This document shows, in pieces, positions 1 through 9,036 of a stretch of DNA of 41,788 nt. Position 1 is the stretch's first letter. The number at the start of each line of letters is the position of its first letter. The DNA lies in NCBI GenBank assembly GCA_934540955.1, contig CAKTCY010000013.1:1-41788 (forward strand). The letters are read 5' to 3'. Source of the DNA: an uncultured Faecalibacterium sp. Lineage in GTDB: Bacteria; Bacillota; Clostridia; Oscillospirales; Ruminococcaceae. The translations under genes were made by a program, and so were the position numbers. The notes beneath the pieces were generated by a model. It made no database searches, was not told the origin of the DNA, and saw nothing but the letters and a program-made list of their open reading frames with translations.

Positions 1-20
1 GTGCTTTTGTTCTTTTTCAT
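1..20 (-). CDS. 5' end of a further gene of the surface operon (partial)
   Basis: Only the first six codons are inside the window, reading M-K-K-N-K-S on the minus strand from an ATG at 20. An AGGGAG Shine-Dalgarno site lies six bases upstream of the ATG, so the start is well supported. The lysine-rich beginning would fit the n-region of a signal peptide. It starts 80 bases after the pilin stop codon, in the same direction. A further pilin or a sortase would be expected at this place, but the product cannot be named from six codons. Confidence 0.6.
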
Positions 21-51
21 GGGCTACTCCCTAACGTTATAGTTTCAGGAT

Positions 52-81
52 CAGAGCAGGGGGCCTTGCGGCCCCGCTCTG
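52..81 (-). other. GC-rich stem-loop between pilin gene and next gene
   Basis: Arms CAGAGCAGGGGGCC (52-65) and GGCCCCGCTCTG (70-81) pair around a TTGC loop with one bulged A and one extra G. No T-run follows on the minus strand, so it is not a classical intrinsic terminator. It lies between the pilin stop and the Shine-Dalgarno site of the next gene, and may be a processing or stability hairpin of the operon mRNA. Confidence 0.5.
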
Positions 82-100
82 TGCCGGGGAAAAGGAGAGC

Positions 101-1663
101 TTAGCGGTTCTCCATGCGCTTTTTGGTAATGAGCAGGACGGCTGCTGCAACCATCAGGCCGCCGCCAACAACGTAGAAGATGGTGGTGCCGATGCCGCCG
201 GTGCCGGGCAGGGTAGTGCCCTGGTTGTTCTCAACCGTAATACTTACAGTACCTGTTGCAACAGTGCCATTCTTGGCAGAGTCGTTATCAACAGTAACGT
301 CGATCGTGGTTAATTCAGTTGTTTTACCGGAACCAGTCTGTCCATTGCTGGTATTAGCAGAGATAACCAGTCTAATAAGGTCAGTGAGGGTATTATAGCC
401 AGAAGGAGCCATAGTTTCCTTCAGGAAGTAGATGCCATCGTCCAGACCAATTACTTTAAACAGACCGTTTGCATCGGACTCCAGTTCGGTGGCGTGGGCC
501 TCATCAGTCCATTCAACGAATTTGTTATTGTCATCTACTTTTGCGTACTGAGTTTTAGCGTCATTCAGCAGTTTGAACTTTGCGCCCTTCAGTTTTTTGT
601 CAGAGTTATTGCCGTCAACCTTGTTCACATCCAACTCGTAAGTGAACACGATAACCTTATCCTCAGGGGTGGTACCAGTGCCTCCATTGTTGGGATTGTT
701 GGAGTACTCAAGATAAACTTCATTGGTGTTGCCAGGTTCAGCCTGACCAATGGAAGCATTTGCATTGAGTTTAGCAGAGTAGGAAACCACGATGTACTTA
801 CCTTTGAAAGCACCGGCAATCTGCTTCAAATCGTTGAACGAAACGGTAATGAGAGTCGTGTCATTGCTGCCAGAAGTTACGCTAATAGTGCTGGAATCGG
901 TGATATCATCGTCCAAAGAACCTTTACTACTAGAAAGATAAACCTTGATATCGTCTTCAGAAGGTGCATCAAATGCTTTGGAAAGTGTATCGTGGAAGAT
1001 ATATTTATAAGACTGATAGTGGTTCGTATCGGGAATCAGACCAATCAGCTTAAAAGGAACGGAATCACCAATGTGGTAGTCGGCAGTGTCGTTGTAGCCA
1101 GTGCCATAATTGTCATCTTTTTGATACTTGGTGTTTTCCTTTACCTTTTTCTCAACAGAGGGAGAATCTGTTTTGGGAGTGATTTCAATATCATTATCGA
1201 CCACCTCAACAATATACAAGGTGTAAGAAGCTACTTCAGCATCATCAATATCCTTAATCAGGTAATAACCAGCAGGAACCGTTGCAGGAGTGCTATGTGT
1301 TGCGGTAAAAGCAGGAGTACCATTGAGATTGACGTATTTTTTGACTTCAGTCAAAATGTTCGTTTCACCAGAAGTATGGGTCAGAGTATTCAGAATGTCC
1401 GCGGGAACGGCATCGCCTGCCTTATAGGTAGAAACCGCATTTTTACCCCATTTGATGTCAGACAGAATGGTCTGCTTGATAGTTGCATCAACAGTGGGCG
1501 TACCAGTAAAAATCTGGTAAATCTGATAGGTATGACCGTTATCAGGTGCAGTAATAGTGAAATCGGTAGCAGCACCATCCGCCGCAAACGCCGGAATGGC
1601 CATGGCGCAAACCATAGCAACTGCCAGCAGTGCAGCCATGAGTTTCTTCATTGCTTTCTTCAT
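101..1663 (-). CDS. SpaA-type pilin, LPXTG-anchored
   Basis: Predicted 520-residue major pilin-like surface protein. An n-region with several lysines and a hydrophobic stretch ending in AIPAFA-AD form a Sec signal peptide. A VxITPK-like segment followed by VEKKVKEN resembles the pilin motif region of Gram-positive shaft pilins. An E-box (YFLKETMAPSGY) marks a Cna-B/SpaA domain that would form an internal isopeptide bond. The C-terminus has LPGTG, a hydrophobic segment and KKRMENR, a complete sortase signal. The start at 1663 is chosen because AAAGGGG precedes it; an in-frame upstream ATG at 1708 lacks a site and adds 15 residues before the signal peptide. It lies downstream of the large adhesin gene, same strand, 156 bases away. 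The pilin assignment is firm at family level; polymerisation is inferred. Confidence 0.85.
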   Translation of the reverse strand: MKKAMKKLMAALLAVAMVCAMAIPAFAADGAATDFTITAPDNGHTYQIYQIFTGTPTVDATIKQTILSDIKWGKNAVSTYKAGDAVPADILNTLTHTSGETNILTEVKKYVNLNGTPAFTATHSTPATVPAGYYLIKDIDDAEVASYTLYIVEVVDNDIEITPKTDSPSVEKKVKENTKYQKDDNYGTGYNDTADYHIGDSVPFKLIGLIPDTNHYQSYKYIFHDTLSKAFDAPSEDDIKVYLSSSKGSLDDDITDSSTISVTSGSNDTTLITVSFNDLKQIAGAFKGKYIVVSYSAKLNANASIGQAEPGNTNEVYLEYSNNPNNGGTGTTPEDKVIVFTYELDVNKVDGNNSDKKLKGAKFKLLNDAKTQYAKVDDNNKFVEWTDEAHATELESDANGLFKVIGLDDGIYFLKETMAPSGYNTLTDLIRLVISANTSNGQTGSGKTTELTTIDVTVDNDSAKNGTVATGTVSITVENNQGTTLPGTGGIGTTIFYVVGGGLMVAAAVLLITKKRMENR

Positions 1664-1694
1664 GGAAAAAGCCCCTTTCTTTTTTGCCCCTTTG

Positions 1695-1724
1695 CCGCCC
1701 CCCTGCATTTTGCACAGGGGGCGG
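1695..1724 (-). other. GC-rich stem-loop upstream of the pilin gene
   Basis: CCGCCCCCCTG (1695-1705) pairs with CAGGGGGCGG (1715-1724) with one bulged base. It falls in the 156-base gap between the adhesin stop and the pilin Shine-Dalgarno site. The minus strand after the stem is purine-rich without a T-run, so it does not look like a terminator. It has the same position relative to its genes as the stem at 52-81. Confidence 0.5.
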
Positions 1725-1819
1725 GGTGGGGGTGTCGTTTTTGTTTGGTATATCGCGTAAACTTTGCGCTGGGCGGGCGGGGGGCTCAGCCTCGGGCGTC
1801 CAGCTGGGGGAAGTGCAGC

Positions 1820-4800
1820 TTAGTCATCTGCCCTCCCTTCGCGTCTGCGCTTGCGGTGGATAATACTATATGCCAGCGCAGACAGCATCATTGTGCCGCC
1901 CACGGCTGTATACGGGAGTGTACCGGTGCCACCGGTAGAGGGGAGCTCGTAGCCGGTGTTGTCTTTTTCCTTGTTGGTCAGCGTAAGCAGACCGCCGTTT
2001 TCCACACCGATTGTGTTGCTGTCGCTGTAGATCACTTCGTACTTACCAGCGGTAGAAGCTTCCTCAATGTAGTAGAGGTAGCCATCTTCCAAGTTGTTGT
2101 AGGTAAATGTCCAATTGTTGGTATTGTCCAAAGTGATAGTTTGTACAAGCGTACCGTTTGCGCGGTCACCGCTCTTTGCATACTTGTACAGCTTGACAGT
2201 AACAGAGGTTTCCTTGGGTGCAGTTGCTTCGTTGTACTGGTTCGTCCAGAACTTGCGAATGATCAGCTGGCTGCGCTCGTTGGGAATATAAAGATCGCTC
2301 TGCTCATCGAAAATGCAGATCATCAGGCTGCTGTCTGCCTGCAACGGCAACGCATTACCATCGGCATCAAATGTTTTACCACCCAGTGCCTTGGCGTAGG
2401 CAGCAGCATCCGTTTCACCTTCGGATGGGAAGATGAAGTAGAAGATCTTACTGGTCTTGCGGTAGCCATCGGGAGCCTCTTCCTCTACTAGCTTGTAAAG
2501 GGTATCGGCTTTTGCTTCCAGATCCTTATCACCAACATAAATAGTAAACTTGCCGGCTTCGCCACTTGTAAAGTGCTGCTTGGCGGTAGTTTCCCACTGG
2601 CTGGTTTCAGGATTGAACCAATGCAGGCTGAACTTTGCGTCCTTCAGACCATTGGCCTGATTAGCACTGTCTACCTTATGCACAACCAACTTGCTCTGCG
2701 AAATATGACCGCCGCCTTTTATATCTTGCAGGGTCATACCATCTTTTGCTTCCCATTTTGCACCCAAAACAGCATGGTTATCCAGCTTTACACTCTGGTT
2801 GATACCGGCACTGGTCTTGTAAGTGTACTTCAGCACCAGCGCGCGCTGGTCAGGAACGGTAAGTTCCATAGTGTAGGTGTTAACGCTGGCTGCATCCACA
2901 TGACTGGTATAATGGAAGGTGTATTCATCGCGGGACAGCGGATTGCTGAAGGTAGTATCTGCGGCATCATACAGCTGGACGGAATCCAAATCCAACTCAG
3001 CAGTAAAGCCTTGCTGAACGGTAAGAGTATCCGTCAGAGTTACAGTGTCGCTGTCAGGAATCAGGTCTTTTGCGCCGGGGTTGATCTTAATGGTGTATGC
3101 AGCGCTGCCGATTCTGTTGCCGTACTCGTCCTTCAGCTGCTCGGCATCCTTTTCCAGATTTTTAGCCTTGCGCTTTAGGGTCACCTTGGCTTCGGCGTCA
3201 AGGTCTCCCCATTTTGCGGCGTTGATGTAGGTGCGCTCGTCCTTGGAGTCGTTTTCTATACCGGTACCATTCCAGTTTTTCCACAGATCAGTGTCAACTT
3301 CTACCTTGTACCGGATATAGAAACCGCTCATTTCCTTAAAGAAATTTTTACTATCGTTCAGGGACAGCAGATTCTTGATTTTGAACGTAAGGGTCTGTCC
3401 ATCGGTACTGGAGTAGGCGGTTGCGTTGACCTCAAAGAACTTATTGAGATGTTCAGCATTTGTGAACGAATACTGTTGTATGCCGTCTAAAGCTGGATCT
3501 GAATATTTCCAGTCACGCCAAAACTCTGGTGATGCGTTGCCGTCAGCTGCGCGGAATGCACCAAAGGCAGAACCCTCCACATACTTCAGACCGGCAGGCA
3601 GCTTATCGGTAATGGTGTAGATATCCTCTGTAAATGCAGTCAGGTCAGAGGTGTCGAGGGTAAGCTGATAGTAGAAATACCGTCCGCTTTCCTTGTAGGT
3701 GACATCATCAAGTTTGCCGACAAAATTACCGCTACTATAATATCCTGCATAGTCCGTGGACACACCCTTTTCAAATTTGGTAGGTTCCTTGGGCTTGGTG
3801 TAGTAGTAATTTGCATCTGCACTATTGGCTTTGTTTTTAATGGTGATCTTTTCGCTGGGCTCAACATCCGTTACATCTACATAGGTAGAGTAGCTGTCAA
3901 TGGTCATCTTCTTGATGTTTTTACCCGTGTAGTTGGCTGTCTTGGTCAGCTTAATGCAGAACGAGTAAACTTTGCTATTGCTGTCAGTTGCTTCGATTTT
4001 AGTCGCACCAGCTTTGAGTGTACCGTCCTTGTTGAAATCGGTCACATAACCAGCATACTGAATGTCGATCTTGATACCCGCGTTAACGGCATCCTGATAG
4101 GAAAGCGTGGAATTATCTACCAGAGTGAATGTGAGGTTCTTTTCAATTTCACTCTGGAGATCCGTGGCGATGCCATAGTGGATCTTTTTATATTCGGCTG
4201 GATAGTGAATTTCATCTATGATAACGTATTTGTCCCACTTGTTGGGCACAACAACTTCGATCTTCCACGGTGCTTTGAGCAGATTGGGGGTGGAGGTTTC
4301 GATCAAAGAACCAGAAGTCGATTTGGATACACTCCAACTACGGTCTGTTATGCCGGGCTCTGCACTTGCATCATACTTGCCGCCATCGCCTGTATCAACG
4401 GAGGAGTCGTTCTTTACCGTTGTAGCGCCAGCAGGAACAGTGGTCTTATAGTAGAAGGTGTATTCCGTGTCGGTGGCATCATTTTTAAACGTATAGTCGA
4501 ATTTGGACTGACCTTCAACACCAGTAATGGTATCAAACGTAGAAACTTGACCGTTTTTGTCCTTTGCGGTAATGGTAACATCGCCCACAATGGTAGCGCC
4601 ATTGGTTTTGAGAGCGTCCGTGAGCTTATAGCCCTTCAGGTTGCCGCCATAATAGTTAGACAGGGTGACGGTCCAGTACATATAACCGTCCTCGTTATTA
4701 TAGCTGCCTTGTTTATCAATGTAGTTACTGTGCCATATCCACGGGTCGGTCTTTTGGTTGTTATTTGTCCATGCAGCGTTATGGAAGCTGCCGCTACCAG

Positions 4801-7195
4801 AGCCATCATACGAACCGGACAACTTAACATCATAGGTCAGGATGTATTTGTCACCTGCGTTCATTTTGGGAAGGTCTTTGATGGAAAAACTCTGCTCGGG
4901 AGCAGTGCCCCACGTCAGATATTTAGCAAGATCGATCTCGTTGCCTTTTTTGTCAGTAAGCTTGATGGTGTTTTGCAGATACATACCGGTGACCTTACCG
5001 GTGTTGTCCAGTTTGTCATCAATATGAATCAACTCATCCCAACCGTCAGAAGAACTTACAGTGACCGTATAATGAAGGAGGCGTTTGCCGTCTTTTTCAT
5101 CATAGGTGCCTTTTTTATCAATGCTGATGCCACGAGGATTATTAACGGTAATAGAAGCAGAACTGCCGGGGAATTTGATCGTGCCGCCATCTCCGATTTT
5201 GTCGGTTTTCACCTTAGCGTTCAGGTAAAACTTACCGGTAAAAGGCTTATGCGGCTCAAAGTTATTATTGAACGTCAGAATGATTGTGCCGTCTTTCTGA
5301 ACGGTCATTGATCCCTTGTTATCTTCAAGAGCGAATGTTTTAGTTTCAGTAGGTACGACACCATCAGGAAGATGGTAAGTCAGAATGTTATTTCCGGTTT
5401 CAAGGTTCAGCACATCAGCGGGAATATAGAAATCATAGTCCAGCTGAAGTTTAGCATTGTTTTCCAAAGAGATATTACCGGTGACAGCCTTGCCATTTAC
5501 AGTAACGGTAGTTCCGGTGATGCCGCCTTTATTCGAACCCGCAGGCGTTTCATCAAAGTAGTCAACATATTGAATGGATGTAAGGGTGTCGGAGCCCTCA
5601 TCCGCCAGCGTAAACATACCGGGCGCGTACATTGCGCCGGAAACAACGGTGGTAAGCATTTCGTTGGCGTACTGGGCGGCGGCAACATCCACCACACCCA
5701 GAACCTGGGCAAAGCTCAGCTGAACCTCGGCAACCTTGCCGTCCACGTCGCCGGAGATCACGGTAAGCGTCTGGGTGGCGTCGTCCACCTCGCTCACGAT
5801 GCCTACGGTCTCTACGGGCGAAGCATCGGTCACGGTGGTGGTCTGCGGCTCGGCAGCGGGGGATACCACGCTGGGCATAGCAGCCTCGGTGCTGTCCACC
5901 GGCTTTGCGGCGGTGGTATCGCCCTCACCGGCGGGGGTGTCCCCGGTGGTGGAGGTGGTATCCAACGCAGATGCGCCGGAATTTGCGGTGTCGGCGCTGT
6001 TCTCGCCCTCGGCATCCATGCCGAACAGATCGTCCAGATCGTCCGCTGCACCGTCGGCGCTGCTGTCCACAGCCACGGTGCGGGTGATATACTTATTATA
6101 AATAACGATGTCGCCCTCAGCGGCGGCGTTGCCGTCCTCGCCGTCCAGCAGCCAGTCCATACCGGCCATGGAGCTGCGCAGGGCAAGCACGCTGGCCTCC
6201 TGCGGGATGATATCGGCGGGGATGCTGGCGTACTTCAGGCAGTAGGTGAGGAACATCACGTCCCACACGCCGTAGGGGTTATTATAGGAATCGCCGTAGC
6301 GGGTGTAGTAGCGCAGGGTCACGCCGTCCGCGGGGTCGATCTCGAAGTTTTTCTCGCTCTGCTCGTAGCCCAGCTGGGTCTTTGCCACGCTGAGCAGATC
6401 CTCGTTCCAGTCGCCGGTCATCTCAACACCGGCGGTGGAGGCCTGCCACTCCTCGGGGGTCTCGGTGGCGGTGGTGTCGCTCAGGCAGGCTACGGTGTGA
6501 TGATGCTCCGGCAGGGGGCAGGTAAGCACTTCCTCGTAGCAGGCATCGGTGTGGTGGTGGTAGATGGGCTCCACGGTGTCTACCGCCGGCGCCAGCGCCA
6601 CGGGCTCGGCCACAGCCATAGCCGCCAGTGCGGCGCTCTGGGTAGGCTCCACCACCTGCTCCACAAGCTCGCCCTCTTCTAAGCCGCAGGTCAGCTCGTA
6701 CTCGGTGGTGTAGCAGCTTTCATCGTGGGTATGCTCAAATTTTTCGCAGATCAGGGTGCCGTCCTCGGGGTCGAAGCAGTCGTCATCGTGGACGTGCTCC
6801 TCCTCCATGCAGGTCAGGGTCTGCACCTCGGTGTAGCAGTCGTCGGTGTGCTCGTGGGGCACAAACTCGATCACCGGCTCCAGTGACAGCGGCATGATAT
6901 CTTCCTCAGCGCTGGACTGGCTGGTCGCAGCAGCAGCGGCCAACTCGTCCGCGTTTTCAAGCTCGCCTTCCTCGTAACCGCAGGTCAGCACCTTGGTGTA
7001 GCAATCCGCGGTGTGGGTGTGCTCCTCCTCGCCGCACTGGTACTGCGCGGTCATAGAGATGCCCACGCCGTGCAGCTGCCAGTTCACGAACAGGGTGGTG
7101 ATCATGGCAAGTGCCAGCACGAATGCGGTGTAGCGCCGCAGGGTGTGCCGGTTCTCACGGAACCGCTCCATGTACGTTTTAAGAATGTCGTTCAT
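1820..7195 (-). CDS. Large Cys/His-rich, SpaA/Cna-B-domain surface adhesin, LPSTG-anchored
   Basis: A 1791-residue cell-wall-anchored protein. Residues 21-40 form a signal or membrane segment after a basic N-terminus. Residues 54-237 carry repeated HTHxxxCY / LxC units (for example EEHTHTADCYT, HEHTDDCYT, FEHTHDESCY), a Cys/His pattern common in large Clostridia surface proteins. Residues 265-370 resemble a CHAP/NlpC-like module, but the usual GDWCAMF is GVWDVMF here, so the nucleophile Cys is missing. A Thr/Ser/Asp-rich linker covers about 380-465. A long run of beta-rich repeat domains follows, then an SpaA domain with E-box LVEEEAPDGY and a last Cna-B domain ending in LTNKE. LPSTG, a hydrophobic segment and KRRREGRADD end the protein. 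GGAGGAGG lies before the ATG. It is probably the tip or an ancillary adhesin for the pilin encoded next; the binding target is unknown. Confidence 0.85.
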   Translation of the reverse strand: MNDILKTYMERFRENRHTLRRYTAFVLALAMITTLFVNWQLHGVGISMTAQYQCGEEEHTHTADCYTKVLTCGYEEGELENADELAAAAATSQSSAEEDIMPLSLEPVIEFVPHEHTDDCYTEVQTLTCMEEEHVHDDDCFDPEDGTLICEKFEHTHDESCYTTEYELTCGLEEGELVEQVVEPTQSAALAAMAVAEPVALAPAVDTVEPIYHHHTDACYEEVLTCPLPEHHHTVACLSDTTATETPEEWQASTAGVEMTGDWNEDLLSVAKTQLGYEQSEKNFEIDPADGVTLRYYTRYGDSYNNPYGVWDVMFLTYCLKYASIPADIIPQEASVLALRSSMAGMDWLLDGEDGNAAAEGDIVIYNKYITRTVAVDSSADGAADDLDDLFGMDAEGENSADTANSGASALDTTSTTGDTPAGEGDTTAAKPVDSTEAAMPSVVSPAAEPQTTTVTDASPVETVGIVSEVDDATQTLTVISGDVDGKVAEVQLSFAQVLGVVDVAAAQYANEMLTTVVSGAMYAPGMFTLADEGSDTLTSIQYVDYFDETPAGSNKGGITGTTVTVNGKAVTGNISLENNAKLQLDYDFYIPADVLNLETGNNILTYHLPDGVVPTETKTFALEDNKGSMTVQKDGTIILTFNNNFEPHKPFTGKFYLNAKVKTDKIGDGGTIKFPGSSASITVNNPRGISIDKKGTYDEKDGKRLLHYTVTVSSSDGWDELIHIDDKLDNTGKVTGMYLQNTIKLTDKKGNEIDLAKYLTWGTAPEQSFSIKDLPKMNAGDKYILTYDVKLSGSYDGSGSGSFHNAAWTNNNQKTDPWIWHSNYIDKQGSYNNEDGYMYWTVTLSNYYGGNLKGYKLTDALKTNGATIVGDVTITAKDKNGQVSTFDTITGVEGQSKFDYTFKNDATDTEYTFYYKTTVPAGATTVKNDSSVDTGDGGKYDASAEPGITDRSWSVSKSTSGSLIETSTPNLLKAPWKIEVVVPNKWDKYVIIDEIHYPAEYKKIHYGIATDLQSEIEKNLTFTLVDNSTLSYQDAVNAGIKIDIQYAGYVTDFNKDGTLKAGATKIEATDSNSKVYSFCIKLTKTANYTGKNIKKMTIDSYSTYVDVTDVEPSEKITIKNKANSADANYYYTKPKEPTKFEKGVSTDYAGYYSSGNFVGKLDDVTYKESGRYFYYQLTLDTSDLTAFTEDIYTITDKLPAGLKYVEGSAFGAFRAADGNASPEFWRDWKYSDPALDGIQQYSFTNAEHLNKFFEVNATAYSSTDGQTLTFKIKNLLSLNDSKNFFKEMSGFYIRYKVEVDTDLWKNWNGTGIENDSKDERTYINAAKWGDLDAEAKVTLKRKAKNLEKDAEQLKDEYGNRIGSAAYTIKINPGAKDLIPDSDTVTLTDTLTVQQGFTAELDLDSVQLYDAADTTFSNPLSRDEYTFHYTSHVDAASVNTYTMELTVPDQRALVLKYTYKTSAGINQSVKLDNHAVLGAKWEAKDGMTLQDIKGGGHISQSKLVVHKVDSANQANGLKDAKFSLHWFNPETSQWETTAKQHFTSGEAGKFTIYVGDKDLEAKADTLYKLVEEEAPDGYRKTSKIFYFIFPSEGETDAAAYAKALGGKTFDADGNALPLQADSSLMICIFDEQSDLYIPNERSQLIIRKFWTNQYNEATAPKETSVTVKLYKYAKSGDRANGTLVQTITLDNTNNWTFTYNNLEDGYLYYIEEASTAGKYEVIYSDSNTIGVENGGLLTLTNKEKDNTGYELPSTGGTGTLPYTAVGGTMMLSALAYSIIHRKRRREGRADD

Positions 7196-7217
7196 AACGG
7201 AATACCTCCTCCCGGGG

Positions 7218-7808
7218 TCAATGGATCAACGAGAAGCTGGACAAGGGCCATATCCTTAAAAAGACTCTGCCCACGATCTGGCTTTTTTCAACGCAGCCTA
7301 TCACGCTGCTGCGGCTGTCGATGGAGGTGGCGCGGTGGTCGCCCAGCACGAAGTAGCGGTTTTCCGGCACCTGATAGGGGAACCGGATGTCGCATTCGCC
7401 CACGGTAAGTGCGTCCACATAGGGCTCATCCAGCACCACGCCGTTTACCGAGACCACGCCGTTCACGTCCATATCGATCACATCACCGGGCTGACCGATG
7501 ATGCGCTTGAGCAGCAGCTTGTTCTGCCAGTAAAACCCGCATAACTCGCCGTTATCAATGTGGTTGGATTTTACCAGCAGGATAATGTCTTTATCATTTA
7601 ATGTAGGGTACATACTGTCGCCGGAGACCTGAAGCACCGGCAAAAACAGCGTAGCCAGCAGCACGGCCACTGCGGCCACCACCACCAGAATATAGATCGT
7701 ACTGCGCAGCACCCGCTGGTAGCGGCTCTGGTACGCAAGACGCTCACGTTCTGCGGCCACTTCCTCGGTGGAAGGGATGGAAGCGAACCGGATATCGCGT
7801 TTTTTCAT
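7218..7808 (-). CDS. lepB: Signal peptidase I
   Basis: A 196-residue membrane serine protease that cleaves Sec signal peptides on the outer face of the membrane. A basic N-terminus is followed by one membrane segment at about 37-57. The catalytic Ser is S65 in SGDSMYPTL and the general-base Lys is K101 in LLLKRIIGQPGD; the GDHR box (VLGDHRATSIDSR) is also present. The start has GGAGG five bases upstream and overlaps the coiled-coil gene stop by four bases (ATGA), which implies coupled translation. It ends 22 bases before the adhesin gene. In sortase pilus loci such dedicated signal peptidases often serve pilin maturation or assembly, so it is probably a specialised enzyme and not the housekeeping copy. 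Confidence 0.9.
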   Translation of the reverse strand: MKKRDIRFASIPSTEEVAAERERLAYQSRYQRVLRSTIYILVVVAAVAVLLATLFLPVLQVSGDSMYPTLNDKDIILLVKSNHIDNGELCGFYWQNKLLLKRIIGQPGDVIDMDVNGVVSVNGVVLDEPYVDALTVGECDIRFPYQVPENRYFVLGDHRATSIDSRSSVIGCVEKSQIVGRVFLRIWPLSSFSLIH

Positions 7809-8344
7809 GTTTCCTCCGAAGGCAGGCCGTCGGTGCTGCGGTACTGGTTCAGCAGCTCGTTGGCCTTGCGGTCAAATGCCTGCCAGCGCTGCTGCACCTC
7901 CTGCTCGGCCCGCTCCACCATGGCCTTGCAGTCGGCCTCGGTCTGGGTGCGCTTTTGCTCGCTGGCGGCGGTCAGGGCGTCGCATTCCTGCTGCGCCTGC
8001 GCCTTCAGACTGTCGGCGTCTGCCTGTGCCTGCTCCAGAATGCGTCTGGCCTCGCTGCGCGCCTGCGAAAGGGTGTTGGCGGCGGTGGCGTCGGTGTCCG
8101 CAAGGCTTGCCTGCACCGAGTGCAGATAGTCGTCGGCGGCGGCCTGCGCGGCGGCGAACACGTTGTTCAGCTCCAGCGCGGCCTGTGCAATGGAACCGGC
8201 CTTTTCCAGCCGCAGCTGCCGGTCCTGCAGCTGCGCGGTAAGCGCGGCGTTCTGCGCCTTGAGCTGATCCTCGCTCTGCTTCAGCGCGTAGATGATCTCT
8301 ATCAGTTCAGCGCGGTGCATCCGCCGCAGTTCACGATCTGCCAT
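7805..8344 (-). CDS. Coiled-coil protein at head of the surface operon
   Basis: A 179-residue protein with a basic N-terminal motif (ELRRMHRAELIEIIYAL) followed by a nearly continuous Ala/Gln/Glu heptad region to about residue 165. It has no signal peptide or membrane segment, so it should be cytoplasmic. Similar proteins beginning with an RRM-RxELLEII motif sit in many Clostridia pilin/signal peptidase loci, but no function is known to me. ATG 8344 has GGGAG 11 bases upstream; a TTG at 8362 would add six residues but has no good site. It is first in the operon and overlaps lepB by four bases. A role as scaffold or DivIVA-like organiser is only a guess. Confidence 0.75.
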   Translation of the reverse strand: MADRELRRMHRAELIEIIYALKQSEDQLKAQNAALTAQLQDRQLRLEKAGSIAQAALELNNVFAAAQAAADDYLHSVQASLADTDATAANTLSQARSEARRILEQAQADADSLKAQAQQECDALTAASEQKRTQTEADCKAMVERAEQEVQQRWQAFDRKANELLNQYRSTDGLPSEET

Positions 8345-8690
8345 TTGTGTCAATACTCCCAAATGATAAGATATAAGATAACGAAATTTCTTTCGGAAAT
8401 ATCGAAATAACTTAATAAAAACGGTTTAAAAAGCGCTTGCCGCCACAGCTTTTGCGGGGGTGGGGAGGCCTTTTATAAGTTACCTTATTTTACCACAGCC
8501 CCCGTAACAACAATATAACAAATCGGACACAAAATCAAGAGATAACGCCGAAAAAATATCGCATTTTTTTGTGTTTTGTATGAAAAAACTCCAAAAAATG
8601 GCTGCCGACCCCCAAAAAACCTAAAAAGCTTGTTCATAATTCTGGAGCGTGAAGTTTAGCACTGTGCTGTGCTGAAGGATTGCGCGCACG
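8345..8690. other. Intergenic region with the surface-operon promoter
   Basis: No gene was found. The part near 8480-8500 holds the minus-strand extended -10 box described separately; the rest is AT-rich. A weak AAAAGC/GCTTTT hairpin lies in the presumed mRNA leader near 8430-8456. Confidence 0.5.
8482..8495 (-). promoter_or_regulatory. Extended -10 promoter of the surface operon
   Basis: Minus strand reads GTGGTAAAATAAG, with TAAAAT at 8487-8492 preceded by TGG. The same 13 bases occur in front of two plus-strand genes (16792-16804, 18047-18059). A -35 box is poor (TTGTTG at 15-base spacing). The leader to the coiled-coil gene would be about 135 bases. Confidence 0.5.
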
Positions 8691-8729
8691 AAAAAAGGGA
8701 GCCGCACTTTTTCGAAAAGCGCGGCTCCC
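8691..8729 (-). terminator. Intrinsic terminator after the double-glycine peptide gene
   Basis: On the minus strand GGGAGCCGC pairs with GCGGCTCCC (arms 8697-8705 and 8721-8729), followed by six T. It closes the two-gene unit 9495-8756. Confidence 0.9.
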
Positions 8730-8755
8730 GGATGTAAAACTTGGGGGTGAGCCTT

Positions 8756-8989
8756 TTACTTGCCAAAGCTGCCCAGCAGGCTGTTCAGGGACACAAAGGA
8801 CTGGTAGATGACGTTGACGTTGTTGATGATGGAGCTTGCACCGGAGAAGATGCGGGCGATGTAGTTGAACACCTTGCCGATGTCCAGGAAGGACTGGTAA
8901 GCGTTGTTGGCGCCGCCGTCCAGATAGGTCATCTCCTCAGCGTCGATAGCGGTGTAGCAGGTGGGCAGTTTCATAGTAGAAGTAGTCAT
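8756..8989 (-). CDS. Small peptide with double-glycine (bacteriocin-type) leader
   Basis: A 77-residue protein whose first 26 residues look like a class II bacteriocin leader: hydrophobic and acidic positions ending in IDAEEMTYLDGG. Cleavage after GG would release a 51-residue peptide beginning ANNAYQSF, rich in hydrophobic and small residues, with net charge about +2 and no Cys in the mature part. The ATG at 8989 has AAAGGGA eight bases upstream; an upstream reading-frame extension lacks a site and overlaps the neighbour. It lies 47 bases after the InlB-repeat protein gene and is followed by a strong terminator. Leaders of this type are cut and exported by peptidase-containing ABC transporters (PCAT); none is in the window. 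It could be a bacteriocin, a signalling peptide or another secreted small protein. Confidence 0.6.
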   Translation of the reverse strand: MTTSTMKLPTCYTAIDAEEMTYLDGGANNAYQSFLDIGKVFNYIARIFSGASSIINNVNVIYQSFVSLNSLLGSFGK

Positions 8990-9036
8990 GGTAAGATCCC
9001 TTTCTTCAATGGTATCATTGTGCTTTACAGCGACGT

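Noticed and set aside
494..2491. Long plus-strand open frame opposite the pilin and adhesin genes
   Set aside because: It is antisense to the clearly coding minus-strand genes, has no ribosome site and shows no protein family; a shadow frame.
5372..6682. Plus-strand frame with many Gly/His opposite the Cys-rich zone of the adhesin
   Set aside because: Antisense to the adhesin gene; low-complexity composition derived from its codon pattern.
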